From contig NZ_CP090145.1 in assembly GCF_023008245.1 (NCBI RefSeq), positions 2,232,001 to 2,296,000 on the forward strand: DNA of 64,000 bases. Direction: 5' to 3'. Both the position numbers and the translations under genes were made by a program. Positions 50,105-59,965 of this stretch are shown here, one piece after another. Numbering within the stretch: the first letter of the stretch is position 1; every line of letters begins with the position of its first letter. Under the pieces are notes generated by a model. That model saw only the letters and a program-made list of their open reading frames with translations. It had not been told where the DNA came from and ran no database searches. The DNA is from Flavobacterium sediminilitoris. GTDB taxonomy: Bacteria; Bacteroidota; Bacteroidia; Flavobacteriales; Flavobacteriaceae.

Positions 50105-51145
50105 ATGAAAGAAGAAATAAATGCCTACAACAATATTTTAGAATTAATTGGTAATACACCTCTAATTAAATTAAATAGAGTAACTGAAAATATAGAAGGT
50201 AATTTTTATGCTAAAGTAGAAGCTTTTAATCCGGGACATTCTACGAAAGATAGAATCGCATTATACATTATTAATGAGGCTGAGCGTAGGGGTATTCTGA
50301 AACCTGGAGATACAATTATTGAAACAACATCTGGAAATACTGGCTTTAGTCTAGCTATGGTGAGTATTATCAAAGGATATGACTGTATTTTAGCTGTTAG
50401 TTCAAAATCATCAAAGGATAAAATAGATATGTTACGCACAATGGGTGCAAAAGTATATGTTTGTCCTGCTCATGTTTCTGCTGATGATGAGCGATCTTAT
50501 TACAATGTAGCAAAGCGTTTGCATGAAGAAACAAAAGGATCAATATATATAAATCAATATTTCAATGATTTAAATATTGATGCACATTATAAAACAACAG
50601 GGCCAGAAATTTGGGAGCAAACTAAAGGAAGAATTACTCACTTGGTTGCTTGTAGTGGAACTGGAGGAACAATTTCAGGAACAGCAAGATTTTTAAAAGA
50701 GAAAAACCCAAATATTAAAATATTAGGAGTTGATGCTTTTGGATCGGTTTTAAAGAAATATCACGAAACCAAAGAATTTGATGACAAAGAGATTTATCCA
50801 TATAGAATTGAAGGTTTAGGGAAAAATTTAATTCCTACAGCTACAGATTTTGATATGATTGATAAATTTATGAAAGTATCAGATGAAGATAGTGCTCATA
50901 CAGCAAGAGAAATAGCAAGAAAAGAAGGGTTGTTTGTAGGATATACATCTGGAGCAGCTTTGCAAGCAATAAAACAATTTGGAGAAGAAGGAGAATTTGC
51001 AGAAGATAGTGTAGTGGTAGTTATTTTTCCAGATCATGGTTCTCGATATATGAGTAAAGTATTTAGTGATGATTGGATGAGTGAACAAGGCTTTTTTGAT
51101 AGCGTTAACAGTGAAGAAACGCAAAAAGTTGAAATTATAAAGTAA
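50105..51145 (+). CDS. PLP-dependent cysteine synthase family enzyme
   Basis: The 346-residue protein is of the CysK/CBS fold. The PLP lysine is in [13 protein letters not shown] (Lys, about 43); [12 protein letters not shown] binds substrate, and [16 protein letters not shown] the phosphate. The usual NPGxSxKDR reads NPGHSTKDR. It has no CBS domains but a C-terminal extension, so O-acetylserine sulfhydrylase or cystathionine synthase activity are both possible. Confidence 0.88.
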   Translation: MKEEINAYNNILELIGNTPLIKLNRVTENIEGNFYAKVEAFNPGHSTKDRIALYIINEAERRGILKPGDTIIETTSGNTGFSLAMVSIIKGYDCILAVSSKSSKDKIDMLRTMGAKVYVCPAHVSADDERSYYNVAKRLHEETKGSIYINQYFNDLNIDAHYKTTGPEIWEQTKGRITHLVACSGTGGTISGTARFLKEKNPNIKILGVDAFGSVLKKYHETKEFDDKEIYPYRIEGLGKNLIPTATDFDMIDKFMKVSDEDSAHTAREIARKEGLFVGYTSGAALQAIKQFGEEGEFAEDSVVVVIFPDHGSRYMSKVFSDDWMSEQGFFDSVNSEETQKVEIIK

Positions 51146-51168
51146 AAATATAATTATAAATAACTAAA

Positions 51169-51196
51169 AACTCCGAGTATAACTCGGAGTTTTTTA
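51169..51196 (+). terminator. Terminator of the cysteine synthase-like gene
   Basis: Stem AACTCCGAG/CTCGGAGTT (51169-51177 with 51183-51191) followed by T5. Confidence 0.9.
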
Positions 51197-51236
51197 TTTA
51201 ATAAAAGCGAAAAAAATATTTTTATTTTGTTTTATT

Positions 51237-51256
51237 GATACCAATCGGTATCTTTG
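51237..51256 (+). promoter_or_regulatory. tetR promoter with operator
   Basis: The palindrome GATACCAATCGGTATC (51237-51252) overlaps the -7 box TATCTTTG (51249-51256). The GTG start follows 4 bp later, so the message is almost leaderless. Confidence 0.8.
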
Positions 51257-51260
51257 TCAA

Positions 51261-51851
51261 GTGAAAAAATCAGATTTTACAAAAGATAGAATAATTAAAG
51301 AGTCTAGTATCTTGTTTAATACACAAGGATATAAAAGTACGTCCTTAAGTGAAATAACAGAAGCTTGTGGTTATACAAAAGGCGCAATTTATAGACATTT
51401 TGAAAACAAAGAAGCTTTAGAAATAGAATCTTTAGATTATATGTCAAAACTGGTGATGTTAACTCTGAATGAGAAAATAAAAAACAGAGCAAATGTTTTT
51501 GAGAAGTTATATGCTATTCTTGATTTTTATTGTTCTTATACTAATAACCCTATAATAAAAGGAGGTTGTCCTTTATTAAATACAGCTATTGAAGTTGATG
51601 AGACAGATTCTGTTTTAAGATTAAAGGCAAAATATTTTTTAGACACAATCAAAAGAGCAATTGAGAAAATTTTAATTAATGGAGTAAAACATAATCAATT
51701 AAAACCTGAAATAAATATTGAAGAAACAGTTGTAGTTATTATTGCAAGTTTGGAAGGAGCTATTATGATGAGTAAATTAAATAATAATAACATGGATATA
51801 AAATTAGTTACAAAACATTTAAAAAGACATTTAGAGATATATAAAATATAA
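51261..51851 (+). CDS. TetR-family regulator
   Basis: The 196-residue repressor has an N-terminal TetR HTH (KDRIIKESSILFNTQGYKSTSLSEI, then GYTKGAIYRHFENKEAL) and a C-terminal ligand domain like the TetR_C_6/YxaF type (GGCPLLNTAIEVDET). GTG is the start, set by the promoter. Matching operators lie before it and before the hydrolase gene at 51895, so it should control both. The ligand is unknown. Confidence 0.92.
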   Translation: MKKSDFTKDRIIKESSILFNTQGYKSTSLSEITEACGYTKGAIYRHFENKEALEIESLDYMSKLVMLTLNEKIKNRANVFEKLYAILDFYCSYTNNPIIKGGCPLLNTAIEVDETDSVLRLKAKYFLDTIKRAIEKILINGVKHNQLKPEINIEETVVVIIASLEGAIMMSKLNNNNMDIKLVTKHLKRHLEIYKI

Positions 51852-51868
51852 TTTTTTTAAATAAAAAA

Positions 51869-51882
51869 ATACCGATTGGTAT
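51869..51882 (+). promoter_or_regulatory. Second TetR operator
   Basis: ATACCGATTGGTAT repeats the palindrome at 51238-51251 (half-sites ATACC/GGTAT, same spacing), 12 bp before the hydrolase ATG. Confidence 0.75.
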
Positions 51883-51894
51883 CAAAATAAAAAT

Positions 51895-52743
51895 ATGAAA
51901 AAAATAATAATAAAATTAACAGGGGTGTATTTTAATATATTGGCATACGTAAAACCATCATTATTAAAACAAAAAGGATATGAATTATTTTGTAATCCAT
52001 TTAGTAGAAAAGTATTGCCTCATCATTTGAAGTTTCTTGAAACAGCAGAAATGTTTCAGTTTCAGTTTGAAAGAAAAAATGTGCAAGCTTATAAATGGGG
52101 AAATGGATCAAAAAAAGTTTTATTAATACATGGTTGGGCAAGTAATACTTTTAGATGGAAAAAGATAATTGAAAAAATGAAAGAAGACGATTTCACTATT
52201 TATGCTTTTGATGCTCCAGCACATGGACTATCGGAAGGGAAAATATTAAATCTTTTAATCTATAAAAATTGTTTGGATGCTTTTTTGAAAGAAATAACAA
52301 CAGTTGATTATGCAATTGCACATTCAGTAGGAGGTTTTGCTCTTCAATACGCTTTACATGATAATAAAGAAATTGATATTAAAAAAGCAGTTATAATGGG
52401 AGCACCAGGAGAAGCAAGTGATTTTTTTGTTTTTTATAAAAATTTATTATCATTAAATGCTAAATCAATGAAATTGATTATTGAGCAATTTAAACATGAA
52501 TTAGGATATTATCCTTCTTATTTTTCTGCAAAAGAATTTTCAAAAGATATTGAAATTCCAATTTTATTAATACATGATAAAGACGATAAGGATACTGATT
52601 CAAAATATACTGAAACCTTGTCTGAAGTTATTAAAAATAGCAGATTATTGTTAACAGAAGGATTAGGGCATAATTTAAAATCTAAAGAGCTAGATTATGA
52701 AATTATTAATTTTATAAAGGAAGAAGTTCAAGTTTATTATTAA
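51895..52743 (+). CDS. Alpha/beta hydrolase under TetR control
   Basis: The 282-residue protein has an alpha/beta-hydrolase fold: oxyanion motif LLIHGWAS (about 78), nucleophile elbow AHSVGG (Ser, about 144), late acid DKDD and His in EGLGHN (about 261). The elbow reads AHSVGG rather than GHSxGG. An esterase or lipase-like role is likely; substrate unknown. Confidence 0.85.
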   Translation: MKKIIIKLTGVYFNILAYVKPSLLKQKGYELFCNPFSRKVLPHHLKFLETAEMFQFQFERKNVQAYKWGNGSKKVLLIHGWASNTFRWKKIIEKMKEDDFTIYAFDAPAHGLSEGKILNLLIYKNCLDAFLKEITTVDYAIAHSVGGFALQYALHDNKEIDIKKAVIMGAPGEASDFFVFYKNLLSLNAKSMKLIIEQFKHELGYYPSYFSAKEFSKDIEIPILLIHDKDDKDTDSKYTETLSEVIKNSRLLLTEGLGHNLKSKELDYEIINFIKEEVQVYY

Positions 52744-52774
52744 AATTTATTTGTAGTAAATGTAAGTATAATAG

Positions 52775-52808
52775 TCATCTCTTAAAAAAATATATTTTTA
52801 AGAGATGA
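52775..52808. terminator. Bidirectional terminator
   Basis: A 14-bp perfect stem TCATCTCTTAAAAA (52775-52788) with 52795-52808; the stem's own A/T arm supplies the T run on both strands. Confidence 0.75.
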
Positions 52809-52826
52809 TGAAATGAAGTTTTTGAG

Positions 52827-53948
52827 TTAATCTTCGATTTTATTATCGTCAATAATTCCCATATGTTTAGCGCGATTTTCCCAACTTTTCCTAGCTAATT
52901 GTTGTAAATCAGCAACACTATCACTCTCGTCCATTATTTCTAACCCTAAAAGGGTTTCAATAACATCTTCTTGAGTAACTAAACCACTAACGGAACCGTA
53001 TTCATCTACAACTAAGGCTACGTGATTTTTACTTTCTATCAATCGTTCAAAAATGTAAGGAATTGCTAAATTACGTCCTACAACCATAATATCTCGTCTA
53101 ATATCTGCCAATGTCTTAGAGCCATTACCAAATGCCATTTCTTTAAATATATCATCTTTCAAAACGAGCCCTGTGATATTGTCAGAAGATTTGTTATAAA
53201 CAGGAATCCTAGAATAACGAAGATTAGAATTTTCTAAGAAAAATGCTTCAATAGTTGTATTTTCATCTTCTATTTTCATAATAGTTCTAGGTGTCATAAT
53301 ATCTTTAGCACGAACATCTTTAAATGTTAGTAAGTTTTTAATTACTTTACTTTCAGATTCTTGAAAAACACCTTCTTCTTGAGCCATATCTGCCATAGCA
53401 TGAAAATCTTCACGACTTAAAATGCTACCATGATGACCTTTGCCTCCAATAAGCTTTGTAGTAAGTTGTAGGAGCCATAATAAACCAGTATATTTTAATG
53501 GAAAAATTAAAACTCTAAGTGCCTTTGTAGAGAAATGTGCTAGTTGTTTCCAATAAGTAGCTCCTATAGTTTTAGGAATAATTTCAGATGCTACTAAGAT
53601 TAAAATAGTCATGATTGTTGATACAATTCCAACCATCATATCTTCAGTTAGTGTTAATCCTAAAAAATTAGCGCTTGAATTACCAAAACTTTCAGCATAA
53701 GCAACTTTTGCTTGTACACCTACTAATATAGCACCAACGGTATGTGCTATAGTGTTTAATGTAAGTATAGCAATTAAAGGACGATCAACATCTTTTTTTA
53801 AAGTTTCTAACTCACTAGCAAAAGATTTTCCTTCATTTTTTTTAACATTAATAAAGGTTGGTGTGACACTTAAAAGTACTGCTTCAAGAACAGAACATAA
53901 AAATGAAAAGAAAATAGAAATAAACGCGTAGAATAATAAGAGACTCAT
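52827..53948 (-). CDS. CNNM/CorC-type transporter-like protein with CBS pair
   Basis: The 373-residue protein has an N-terminal DUF21 membrane domain (three or four helices, about 1-180) and two CBS domains (about 215-340; KDIMTPRTIMKIEDENTTIE, LVVDEYGSVSGLVTQEDVIETLLG). Often called hemolysin-like, these are probably Mg2+ or Na+ linked transporters. It has no C-terminal CorC_HlyC domain, shorter than usual. Confidence 0.9.
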   Translation of the reverse strand: MSLLLFYAFISIFFSFLCSVLEAVLLSVTPTFINVKKNEGKSFASELETLKKDVDRPLIAILTLNTIAHTVGAILVGVQAKVAYAESFGNSSANFLGLTLTEDMMVGIVSTIMTILILVASEIIPKTIGATYWKQLAHFSTKALRVLIFPLKYTGLLWLLQLTTKLIGGKGHHGSILSREDFHAMADMAQEEGVFQESESKVIKNLLTFKDVRAKDIMTPRTIMKIEDENTTIEAFFLENSNLRYSRIPVYNKSSDNITGLVLKDDIFKEMAFGNGSKTLADIRRDIMVVGRNLAIPYIFERLIESKNHVALVVDEYGSVSGLVTQEDVIETLLGLEIMDESDSVADLQQLARKSWENRAKHMGIIDDNKIED

Positions 53949-54091
53949 TGATGTTTTTTTATTAGATAGCTAATTTACAAAAATACTGAATGTCTTTAAT
54001 TATAAGAGTGATCTATATTTTCTAAATATATGTTAAAAAAATAATAAGTTTTCTTTGTTAATCATAAAAAGAAGAATCTTGTGTAAAATAA

Positions 54092-54121
54092 AAAAATCCC
54101 AATCAAATGATTGGGATTTTT
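54092..54121. terminator. Terminator behind carB
   Basis: Stem AAATCCCAATC/GATTGGGATTT (54094-54104 with 54109-54119), with A/T runs on both sides. Confidence 0.85.
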
Positions 54122-54126
54122 AAAAT

Positions 54127-56982
54127 TTATTTACTTAAATACATTTTTCTTCGAGAATATAATTCGTAGAATTGATCGTCTTTTAAATCGTCGATGAATA
54201 AAATACTTTCACCTGTTGATTTCATCTCAGGACCTAAAGCTTTGTTTACATTTTTAAACTTACTAAAAGAGAATACTGGTTGTTTGATTGCATACCCTTT
54301 TAATTGCGGATTAAAAGTAAAATCAGTTACTTTACTATGGCCTAGCATTACTTTGGTAGCATAGTTTACATAAGGTTCGCCATATGCTTTTGCAATAAAA
54401 GGAACAGTACGAGAAGCTCTTGGATTTGCTTCAATAATAAATACAGTGTCATCTTTAATTGCAAACTGAATGTTAATTAGTCCAACTGTTTTTAATGCTT
54501 TGGCAATTTTATAAGTATGCTCTTTTATTTGTTGCATTACAAATTCACCAAGATTAAATGGAGGTAAAGTAGCATTACTATCACCCGAATGAACACCGCA
54601 AGGTTCTATATGTTCCATAATCCCTATTATGTAAACATTTCCATCTGCATCACAAATAGCATCAGCTTCAGCTTCAATTGCACCATCTAAATAATGATCT
54701 AGTAGTAATTTATTCCCAGGAATTGATTTTAGTAAATCAATTACATGCTCTTCAAGTTCTTGCTTATTGATTACAATTTTCATTCCTTGTCCTCCTAATA
54801 CATAAGAAGGGCGAACTAATAACGGAAAATCTAAAGTGTCAGCTAAAATAGAAGCTTCTTCTGCACTTTCTGCAATTCCAAATTTAGGAAAAGGAATATT
54901 TAATTCAGTTAGTAAATCAGAAAAACGACCTCTGTCTTCTGCTAAATCTAAAGCATCGAATGAAGTTCCAATGATTTTTACTCCATGTTTTGATAGTTTT
55001 TCTGCTAATTTTAAAGCGGTTTGTCCTCCTAATTGCACGATAACACCTTCTGGTTTTTCGTGTTGGATAATATCATAAATATGTTCCCAAAAAACAGGTT
55101 CAAAGTATAATTTATCTGCTGTATCAAAATCAGTAGAAACCGTTTCAGGATTACAATTAATCATAATAGTTTCATAACCACATTCTTTGGCAGCTAAAAC
55201 ACCGTGTACACAAGAATAATCGAATTCAATTCCTTGACCAATTCTGTTTGGGCCAGAACCTAATACAATTATTTTCTTTTTATCGGTTACAATACTTTCA
55301 TTATGAACATATCGAGTACCATCTGTTCTTTCAATTTCAGCTTCAAAAGTAGAGTAGTAGTAAGGGGTTTGCGCTTTAAATTCGGCAGCACAAGTGTCAA
55401 CTAGTTTGTAAACTCTATTTATTTTTTGTTCTGCTCTTAATTTATATATTTGACTTTCTAAACAACCCATCATGTGAGCAATTTGTCTGTCACCATAACC
55501 TTTCTGTTTTGCTTCAAGCAATAATTCTCTAGGAAGTGTGTCTACTTTATAGTTAGAAATTTCTTTCTCTAAAGTGTATAATTCCTCATATTGTTTTAAG
55601 AACCACATATCGATTTTTGTAATTTCATGAATTCTACTTAATGGAATTCCCATTGCAATAGCATCGTAAATAACAAAAACTCTATCCCAACTTGCGAAAG
55701 TTAGTTTTTCAATAATTTGTTCGTAATTTTTATATCCTTTTCCATCAGCTCCTAAACCATTTCTTTTAATTTCTAATGATTGTGTAGCTTTGTGTAATGC
55801 TTCTTGGAATGAACGTCCAATTCCCATTACTTCACCTACAGATTTCATTTGAAGGCCTAAAGTTCTATCTGAGCCTTCAAACTTATCAAAATTCCAACGA
55901 GGTATTTTTACGATTACATAATCTAATGTAGGCTCAAACAAAGCAGAAGTAGATTTTGTAATTTGATTTTGTAATTCATCTAAAGTATAACCAAGAGCTA
56001 ATTTTGTAGCAATTTTAGCAATTGGATAACCTGTTGCTTTTGATGCTAATGCAGAAGAACGAGATACACGTGGGTTAATTTCAATAGCGACAATATCTTC
56101 TTTGTCGTCTGGAGAAACTGCAAATTGAACGTTACAACCTCCAGCAAAATTTCCAATAGAGCGCATCATTAGAATTGCCATATCACGCATTTTTTGGAAT
56201 GTAGTATCTGATAACGTCATTGCTGGTGCTACGGTAATACTGTCTCCTGTATGGATTCCCATTGGATCCATATTTTCAATAGTACAGATAATAACAACAT
56301 TATCATTTTTATCACGAAGTAATTCTAGTTCATATTCTTTCCAACCCAAAAGTGCTTTGTCAATAAGAACTTCATGAATTGGAGACATTTCTAATCCGTA
56401 CGTTAATTTTTCATCAAACTCTTCTTTGGTATGAACAAAAGCAGCTCCAGTTCCTCCAAGGGTAAATGAAGGGCGAATTACTAATGGGAAACCAAATTCT
56501 TGAGCGATTTCTTTTCCTTTTAAGAAAGAATTAGCTGTTTTTGCGGGTGCTGCTCCAACGCCTAATTTTTCTAAAAGTTGTTTAAATTGTTCTCTGTCTT
56601 CAGTGATATTGATGGCGTTTACATCAACACCTATCATTTTTACATTAAAATCATTCCAAATCCCTTTTTCATCAGCTTCCAAGCAAAGGTTTAATGCGGT
56701 TTGCCCGCCCATAGTAGGAAGAACAGCATCAATTTGCGGATGTGCTTTTAAAATTTCAATAAGAGATTTAGTGGTAAGAGGTTTTAGGTATACATGATCA
56801 GCCATGGAAGGATCTGTCATGATTGTTGCAGGATTAGAGTTAATTAAGATAACTTCAATTCCTTCTTCTCTAAGAGAACGTGCAGATTGAGAACCTGCAT
56901 AGTCAAATTCACAGGCTTGGCCAATAACAATTGGACCTGAACCAATAATTAAAACCGATTTGATGGAGTTGTCTTTAGGCAT
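54127..56982 (-). CDS. carB: Carbamoyl-phosphate synthase large subunit
   Basis: The 951-residue enzyme makes carbamoyl phosphate from bicarbonate, ATP and glutamine-derived ammonia for arginine and pyrimidines. Two ATP-grasp halves are visible, each opening with a VLIIGSGPIVIGQ- or IIVLGSGPNRIGQ-type motif (about 8 and 565). It is about 120 residues shorter than E. coli CarB and ends after the second ATP-grasp half (FYELYSRRKMYLSK), lacking the C-terminal MGS-like allosteric domain, as is common in Bacteroidota. carA is not adjacent. Confidence 0.96.
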   Translation of the reverse strand: MPKDNSIKSVLIIGSGPIVIGQACEFDYAGSQSARSLREEGIEVILINSNPATIMTDPSMADHVYLKPLTTKSLIEILKAHPQIDAVLPTMGGQTALNLCLEADEKGIWNDFNVKMIGVDVNAINITEDREQFKQLLEKLGVGAAPAKTANSFLKGKEIAQEFGFPLVIRPSFTLGGTGAAFVHTKEEFDEKLTYGLEMSPIHEVLIDKALLGWKEYELELLRDKNDNVVIICTIENMDPMGIHTGDSITVAPAMTLSDTTFQKMRDMAILMMRSIGNFAGGCNVQFAVSPDDKEDIVAIEINPRVSRSSALASKATGYPIAKIATKLALGYTLDELQNQITKSTSALFEPTLDYVIVKIPRWNFDKFEGSDRTLGLQMKSVGEVMGIGRSFQEALHKATQSLEIKRNGLGADGKGYKNYEQIIEKLTFASWDRVFVIYDAIAMGIPLSRIHEITKIDMWFLKQYEELYTLEKEISNYKVDTLPRELLLEAKQKGYGDRQIAHMMGCLESQIYKLRAEQKINRVYKLVDTCAAEFKAQTPYYYSTFEAEIERTDGTRYVHNESIVTDKKKIIVLGSGPNRIGQGIEFDYSCVHGVLAAKECGYETIMINCNPETVSTDFDTADKLYFEPVFWEHIYDIIQHEKPEGVIVQLGGQTALKLAEKLSKHGVKIIGTSFDALDLAEDRGRFSDLLTELNIPFPKFGIAESAEEASILADTLDFPLLVRPSYVLGGQGMKIVINKQELEEHVIDLLKSIPGNKLLLDHYLDGAIEAEADAICDADGNVYIIGIMEHIEPCGVHSGDSNATLPPFNLGEFVMQQIKEHTYKIAKALKTVGLINIQFAIKDDTVFIIEANPRASRTVPFIAKAYGEPYVNYATKVMLGHSKVTDFTFNPQLKGYAIKQPVFSFSKFKNVNKALGPEMKSTGESILFIDDLKDDQFYELYSRRKMYLSK

Positions 56983-57016
56983 TGTAAGTAGTTGTATTAT
57001 GTTGTAAGTAGTTGTA
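56982..57016 (-). repeat. Direct repeat at the carB start
   Basis: TTGTAAGTAGTTGTA occurs at 56982-56996 and 57002-57016 with a 20-bp period, the first copy touching the start codon. It may be an operator or a recent duplication. Confidence 0.6.
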
Positions 57017-57028
57017 GAATTTAAATTC

Positions 57029-57063
57029 TAAAAAAAAGGTGTTACTAAAAAAATAGTAACACC
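57029..57063 (-). terminator. Terminator of rpmH
   Basis: Stem GGTGTTACT/AGTAACACC (57038-57046 with 57055-57063), with A9 on the plus strand (T9 on the minus strand). Confidence 0.88.
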
Positions 57064-57088
57064 TGATATTGTTGCTTAAAAAATAGCA

Positions 57089-57250
57089 TTATTTTTTGTG
57101 TCTAGGTTCGCTAGAAACAGTCAATTTATGTCTTCCTTTAGCTCTTCTGCGAGCAAGCACTTTTCTTCCGTTTGCAGAAGCCATTCTATCCATGAAACCG
57201 TGCTTGTTTCTTCTTTTTCTCTTTGATGGTTGAAATGTTCTCTTACTCAT
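57089..57250 (-). CDS. rpmH: Ribosomal protein L34
   Basis: This 53-residue, very basic protein ([19 protein letters not shown], then [20 protein letters not shown]) is a textbook L34 of the 50S subunit with the Bacteroidota C-terminal tail (VSSEPRHKK). It lies alone between its own terminator and the divergent gene at 57417; the usual rnpA neighbour is not seen. Confidence 0.97.
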
Positions 57251-57388
57251 TGCTTGTATTTTTTAAAATATATAAATAAAATCAATTTTTTAACTCGTGG
57301 TTTTCATCCTTAGAAAACCGAGTGCAAATATACAAAGTCTTTTTTCAATAGCAAGTACTTTTTTAAAAATATTTTTAATTGATTTTAT

Positions 57389-57396
57389 TACCTTTG
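57389..57396 (+). promoter_or_regulatory. -7 box of the TPR-like membrane gene
   Basis: TACCTTTG fits TAnnTTTG and lies 20 bp before ATG 57417. Confidence 0.6.
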
Positions 57397-57416
57397 CAAC
57401 ACCAAAAAAAATAGTT

Positions 57417-57932
57417 ATGTTCAATAAAAATATCAAATTAGTTTTAGTCGTCTTAATAATTGCTTTTGCAATATACCAATTTTATGAGAGTAATATAGGA
57501 AATGGTATTTTCTTATTGTTGTTATCTACTGTTTTTGTTTTTTTATATTTTAAGAATGAATTTATTTTATTGGCTTTTTTAAAATTGAGAAAACAAGATA
57601 TGGATGGAGCTAAGAAATGGTTAGATAAAATTGTTAATCCTGAAACTGCTCTTGTAAGAAAACAACAAGGATATTATAATTACTTAAATGGGATAATGCT
57701 TTCTCAAACTAATTTAACGCAAGCGGAGAAGTTCTTTAAAAAAGCAATAGAATTAGGATTGTCTATGGATCAAGATTTAGCATTAGCTAAATTACAGTTG
57801 GCAGGAATCGCTATGACAAAAAGAAGAAAAATGGAAGCTAATAATTTGCTCACTGAAGCTAAAAAATTAGATAAACATGGCATGCTTAAGGAACAAATAA
57901 AGATGATGAAAGATCAAATGAAGAAGATTTAG
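57417..57932 (+). CDS. Membrane protein with TPR-like C-terminal part
   Basis: The 171-residue protein (start ATG 57417, set by the promoter; a longer frame from 57297 would pass through it) has two membrane helices (IKLVLVVLIIAFAIYQFY, GIFLLLLSTVFVFLYF) and a cytoplasmic part with TPR-like helices (NYLNGIMLSQTNLTQAEKFFKKAIELG). A scaffold role is probable. Conserved in Flavobacteriaceae as I recall. Confidence 0.75.
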   Translation: MFNKNIKLVLVVLIIAFAIYQFYESNIGNGIFLLLLSTVFVFLYFKNEFILLAFLKLRKQDMDGAKKWLDKIVNPETALVRKQQGYYNYLNGIMLSQTNLTQAEKFFKKAIELGLSMDQDLALAKLQLAGIAMTKRRKMEANNLLTEAKKLDKHGMLKEQIKMMKDQMKKI

Positions 57933-58120
57933 TTTCTTAAAAATGTTAAAAAAAATATAGTTTTTCTGTATCATTTCTTAATTTTAACGAGTAAGATTAC
58001 TTCTTGTCGAGTATTTTTTTTTATTCGCTTTTAGTGCATTAATTTTACTACGGTTTAAGAGATTATATTATTGAAACAGTCTTTGCGGTTAAATAGGCAA
58101 ATTCTTAATAGCAAAGACTT

Positions 58121-58161
58121 AAAAAAGCCCCAATTTACTTAGAAAAAATTGGGGCTTTTAC
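58121..58161. terminator. Strong bidirectional terminator
   Basis: A GC-rich stem AAAGCCCCAATTT/AAATTGGGGCTTT (58124-58136 with 58146-58158), with A and T runs on the flanks. The rest of 57933-58194 shows no gene. Confidence 0.85.
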
Positions 58162-58194
58162 TTTTACTTAATTTTTTATTAAGTAGTATAAACT

Positions 58195-59091
58195 TTATTT
58201 AGGTTTAGAATATCCTGAAGTCGGAATTTCAATTTGATATTTTTTTCCAGATTTATTGGGTAGTTTTTTATCTCTTAACCAAGGATTATGAATTTTTAAG
58301 ATTTTGTAATTTATTCCTTGAGAGATTGCAAAGTCAACTAAATCATTTATTGTAGAATCAACTTCTACTATTTTAACAGGTATTTCGTTGTATAACGTAT
58401 GTTCAGGTATTTCAAATCCATATTTCTGTGGATTTTTCATTATCTCTTTTAATGCTAAAATTCTATAAACATAGCGTGCTGTTTCCTCTGTTAGTAAAAC
58501 ATCATAATAACTCGCAACTTTTTGGGATTCTAATTGGCGAGATACTCCTGCCATTCCTCCATTATATGCTGCTGCTGCTAATGTCCAATTTCCAAATTTT
58601 GCATAAGCTTCCTTTAAATAGGTACAAGCAGCTTCCGTTGATTTTTCAAGGTTATAGCGCTCATCTATAAAATCGTTAACTTCCATTCCTTTTTCTTTTG
58701 CAGTTGTAGGCATAAATTGCCAAACTCCTCTTGCTCCAGCAGGAGAGACAGCATTCACAAGACTGCTTTCAATTACTGCTAAATATTTGAAATCATCAGG
58801 AATACCATTTTTAGCTAAAATAGGCTCAATAACAGGGAATACTTTATTGGCTCTTTTGATAACAAGAGTTGTGTTGGTATGGTAATTCATATTGGTTACC
58901 ATTTCTCTATCTAGTCGTTCATTTACATCTGCTATATATGTTGGTACTTCTTCTCCTGAAAATGTCATTTGAGTTGGGTAATCAACATGAGCTTTCTGTT
59001 TAATATTTGATTTTGTAGCATGAATATATAAAGCGCTTATAATCATTACAAAGCATATTAATAAAATTCTTTTCATAACACCGTTCTTCAT
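58195..59091 (-). CDS. Lytic transglycosylase (SLT domain)
   Basis: The 298-residue protein is exported by an N-terminal signal/anchor (about 6-24). The SLT domain (about 85-215) shows catalytic Glu in LAVIESSLVNAVSPAGARGVWQF and AAAYNGGMAGVSRQ. A LysM-like or MltD-type C-terminal segment follows (INYKILKIHNPWL). It cuts peptidoglycan between MurNAc and GlcNAc. It is transcribed with the following esterase-like gene. Confidence 0.9.
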   Translation of the reverse strand: MKNGVMKRILLICFVMIISALYIHATKSNIKQKAHVDYPTQMTFSGEEVPTYIADVNERLDREMVTNMNYHTNTTLVIKRANKVFPVIEPILAKNGIPDDFKYLAVIESSLVNAVSPAGARGVWQFMPTTAKEKGMEVNDFIDERYNLEKSTEAACTYLKEAYAKFGNWTLAAAAYNGGMAGVSRQLESQKVASYYDVLLTEETARYVYRILALKEIMKNPQKYGFEIPEHTLYNEIPVKIVEVDSTINDLVDFAISQGINYKILKIHNPWLRDKKLPNKSGKKYQIEIPTSGYSKPK

Positions 59092-59094
59092 AAT

Positions 59095-59766
59095 TTAATT
59101 TTTTTCGTTTTCTAAAATAATTTTGGGTAAATTTTCATTTATCCATTTGTATTTGTTGATTATCATAATGTGAGTTCCTCCTTTTACTTGTATGGTGTTT
59201 TTTATATTTTGTATAGGAAAAACTTCATCTGCATCACCATGAATATGAATTATATTTTTGTCAGGAGTAACTCTAGACCATAAAATTACACTTTCTATTG
59301 CCCAATCCAAATATTTTTTATCTCTTACATTTAAGTATTTTTCATATAATTTCAATCTACTCGATATAATGTTCTCGCCAAACGCATATTTCACTAGTGT
59401 TTCAACATTTGCTAATAAACTTGTAGGGATCAATTTATATGCCAATGTTTTTTTTGCAATTTTCATTCTAGTAGGCATTTCTTTGTTTGATTTTACACTG
59501 GAGATGATTATTGTTTTTTTTGTTGGAATAAGTAGATTCATTTCTTGAACTAAAATACCACCAAATGACACACCTATTAGAACAGGATTGTCATGTTTGA
59601 TTTCTTTTGTCATTCGCAAAGCATATTCGCTAAGTGTTTCTTTAGTTTTTGGGATAAACCATTCTAAATAATAAAGTTCAAATTGATCTTCTGGTAATTT
59701 TATGTTTTCAAAAATGGTAGGACTAGCAGCTAATCCAGGCATTAAGTAAACGGGGATTTTTGACAT
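59095..59766 (-). CDS. Alpha/beta hydrolase
   Basis: The 223-residue protein carries VYLMPGLAASP at the N-terminus, the nucleophile elbow GVSFGG (about 84), and HGDADEVFP and GGTHIMI (late acid and His). An esterase/lipase-like fold. It lies 3 bp upstream of the transglycosylase gene, so the two form an operon. Confidence 0.82.
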   Translation of the reverse strand: MSKIPVYLMPGLAASPTIFENIKLPEDQFELYYLEWFIPKTKETLSEYALRMTKEIKHDNPVLIGVSFGGILVQEMNLLIPTKKTIIISSVKSNKEMPTRMKIAKKTLAYKLIPTSLLANVETLVKYAFGENIISSRLKLYEKYLNVRDKKYLDWAIESVILWSRVTPDKNIIHIHGDADEVFPIQNIKNTIQVKGGTHIMIINKYKWINENLPKIILENEKN

Positions 59767-59965
59767 TGTTTTAACGCTTTAAAAGGATTTTAGGATAAAA
59801 ATAACACAATTCTTTTATTTTTTGTTTTACTTATATTTTTTATATGAATAAATTAACTAAAAGTTAAAAAACTTTGATTTCTGCATTCTAATTGTTAACT
59901 TTGGTTTTAATTGTGTTTTGAGAATTTCACATTTCTTTTAATTTAAAATTTAAGTATTAGCCAAT

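Noticed and set aside
57297..57416. Longer start for the membrane gene at 57417
   Set aside because: They run through the TACCTTTG promoter box and are not protein-like.
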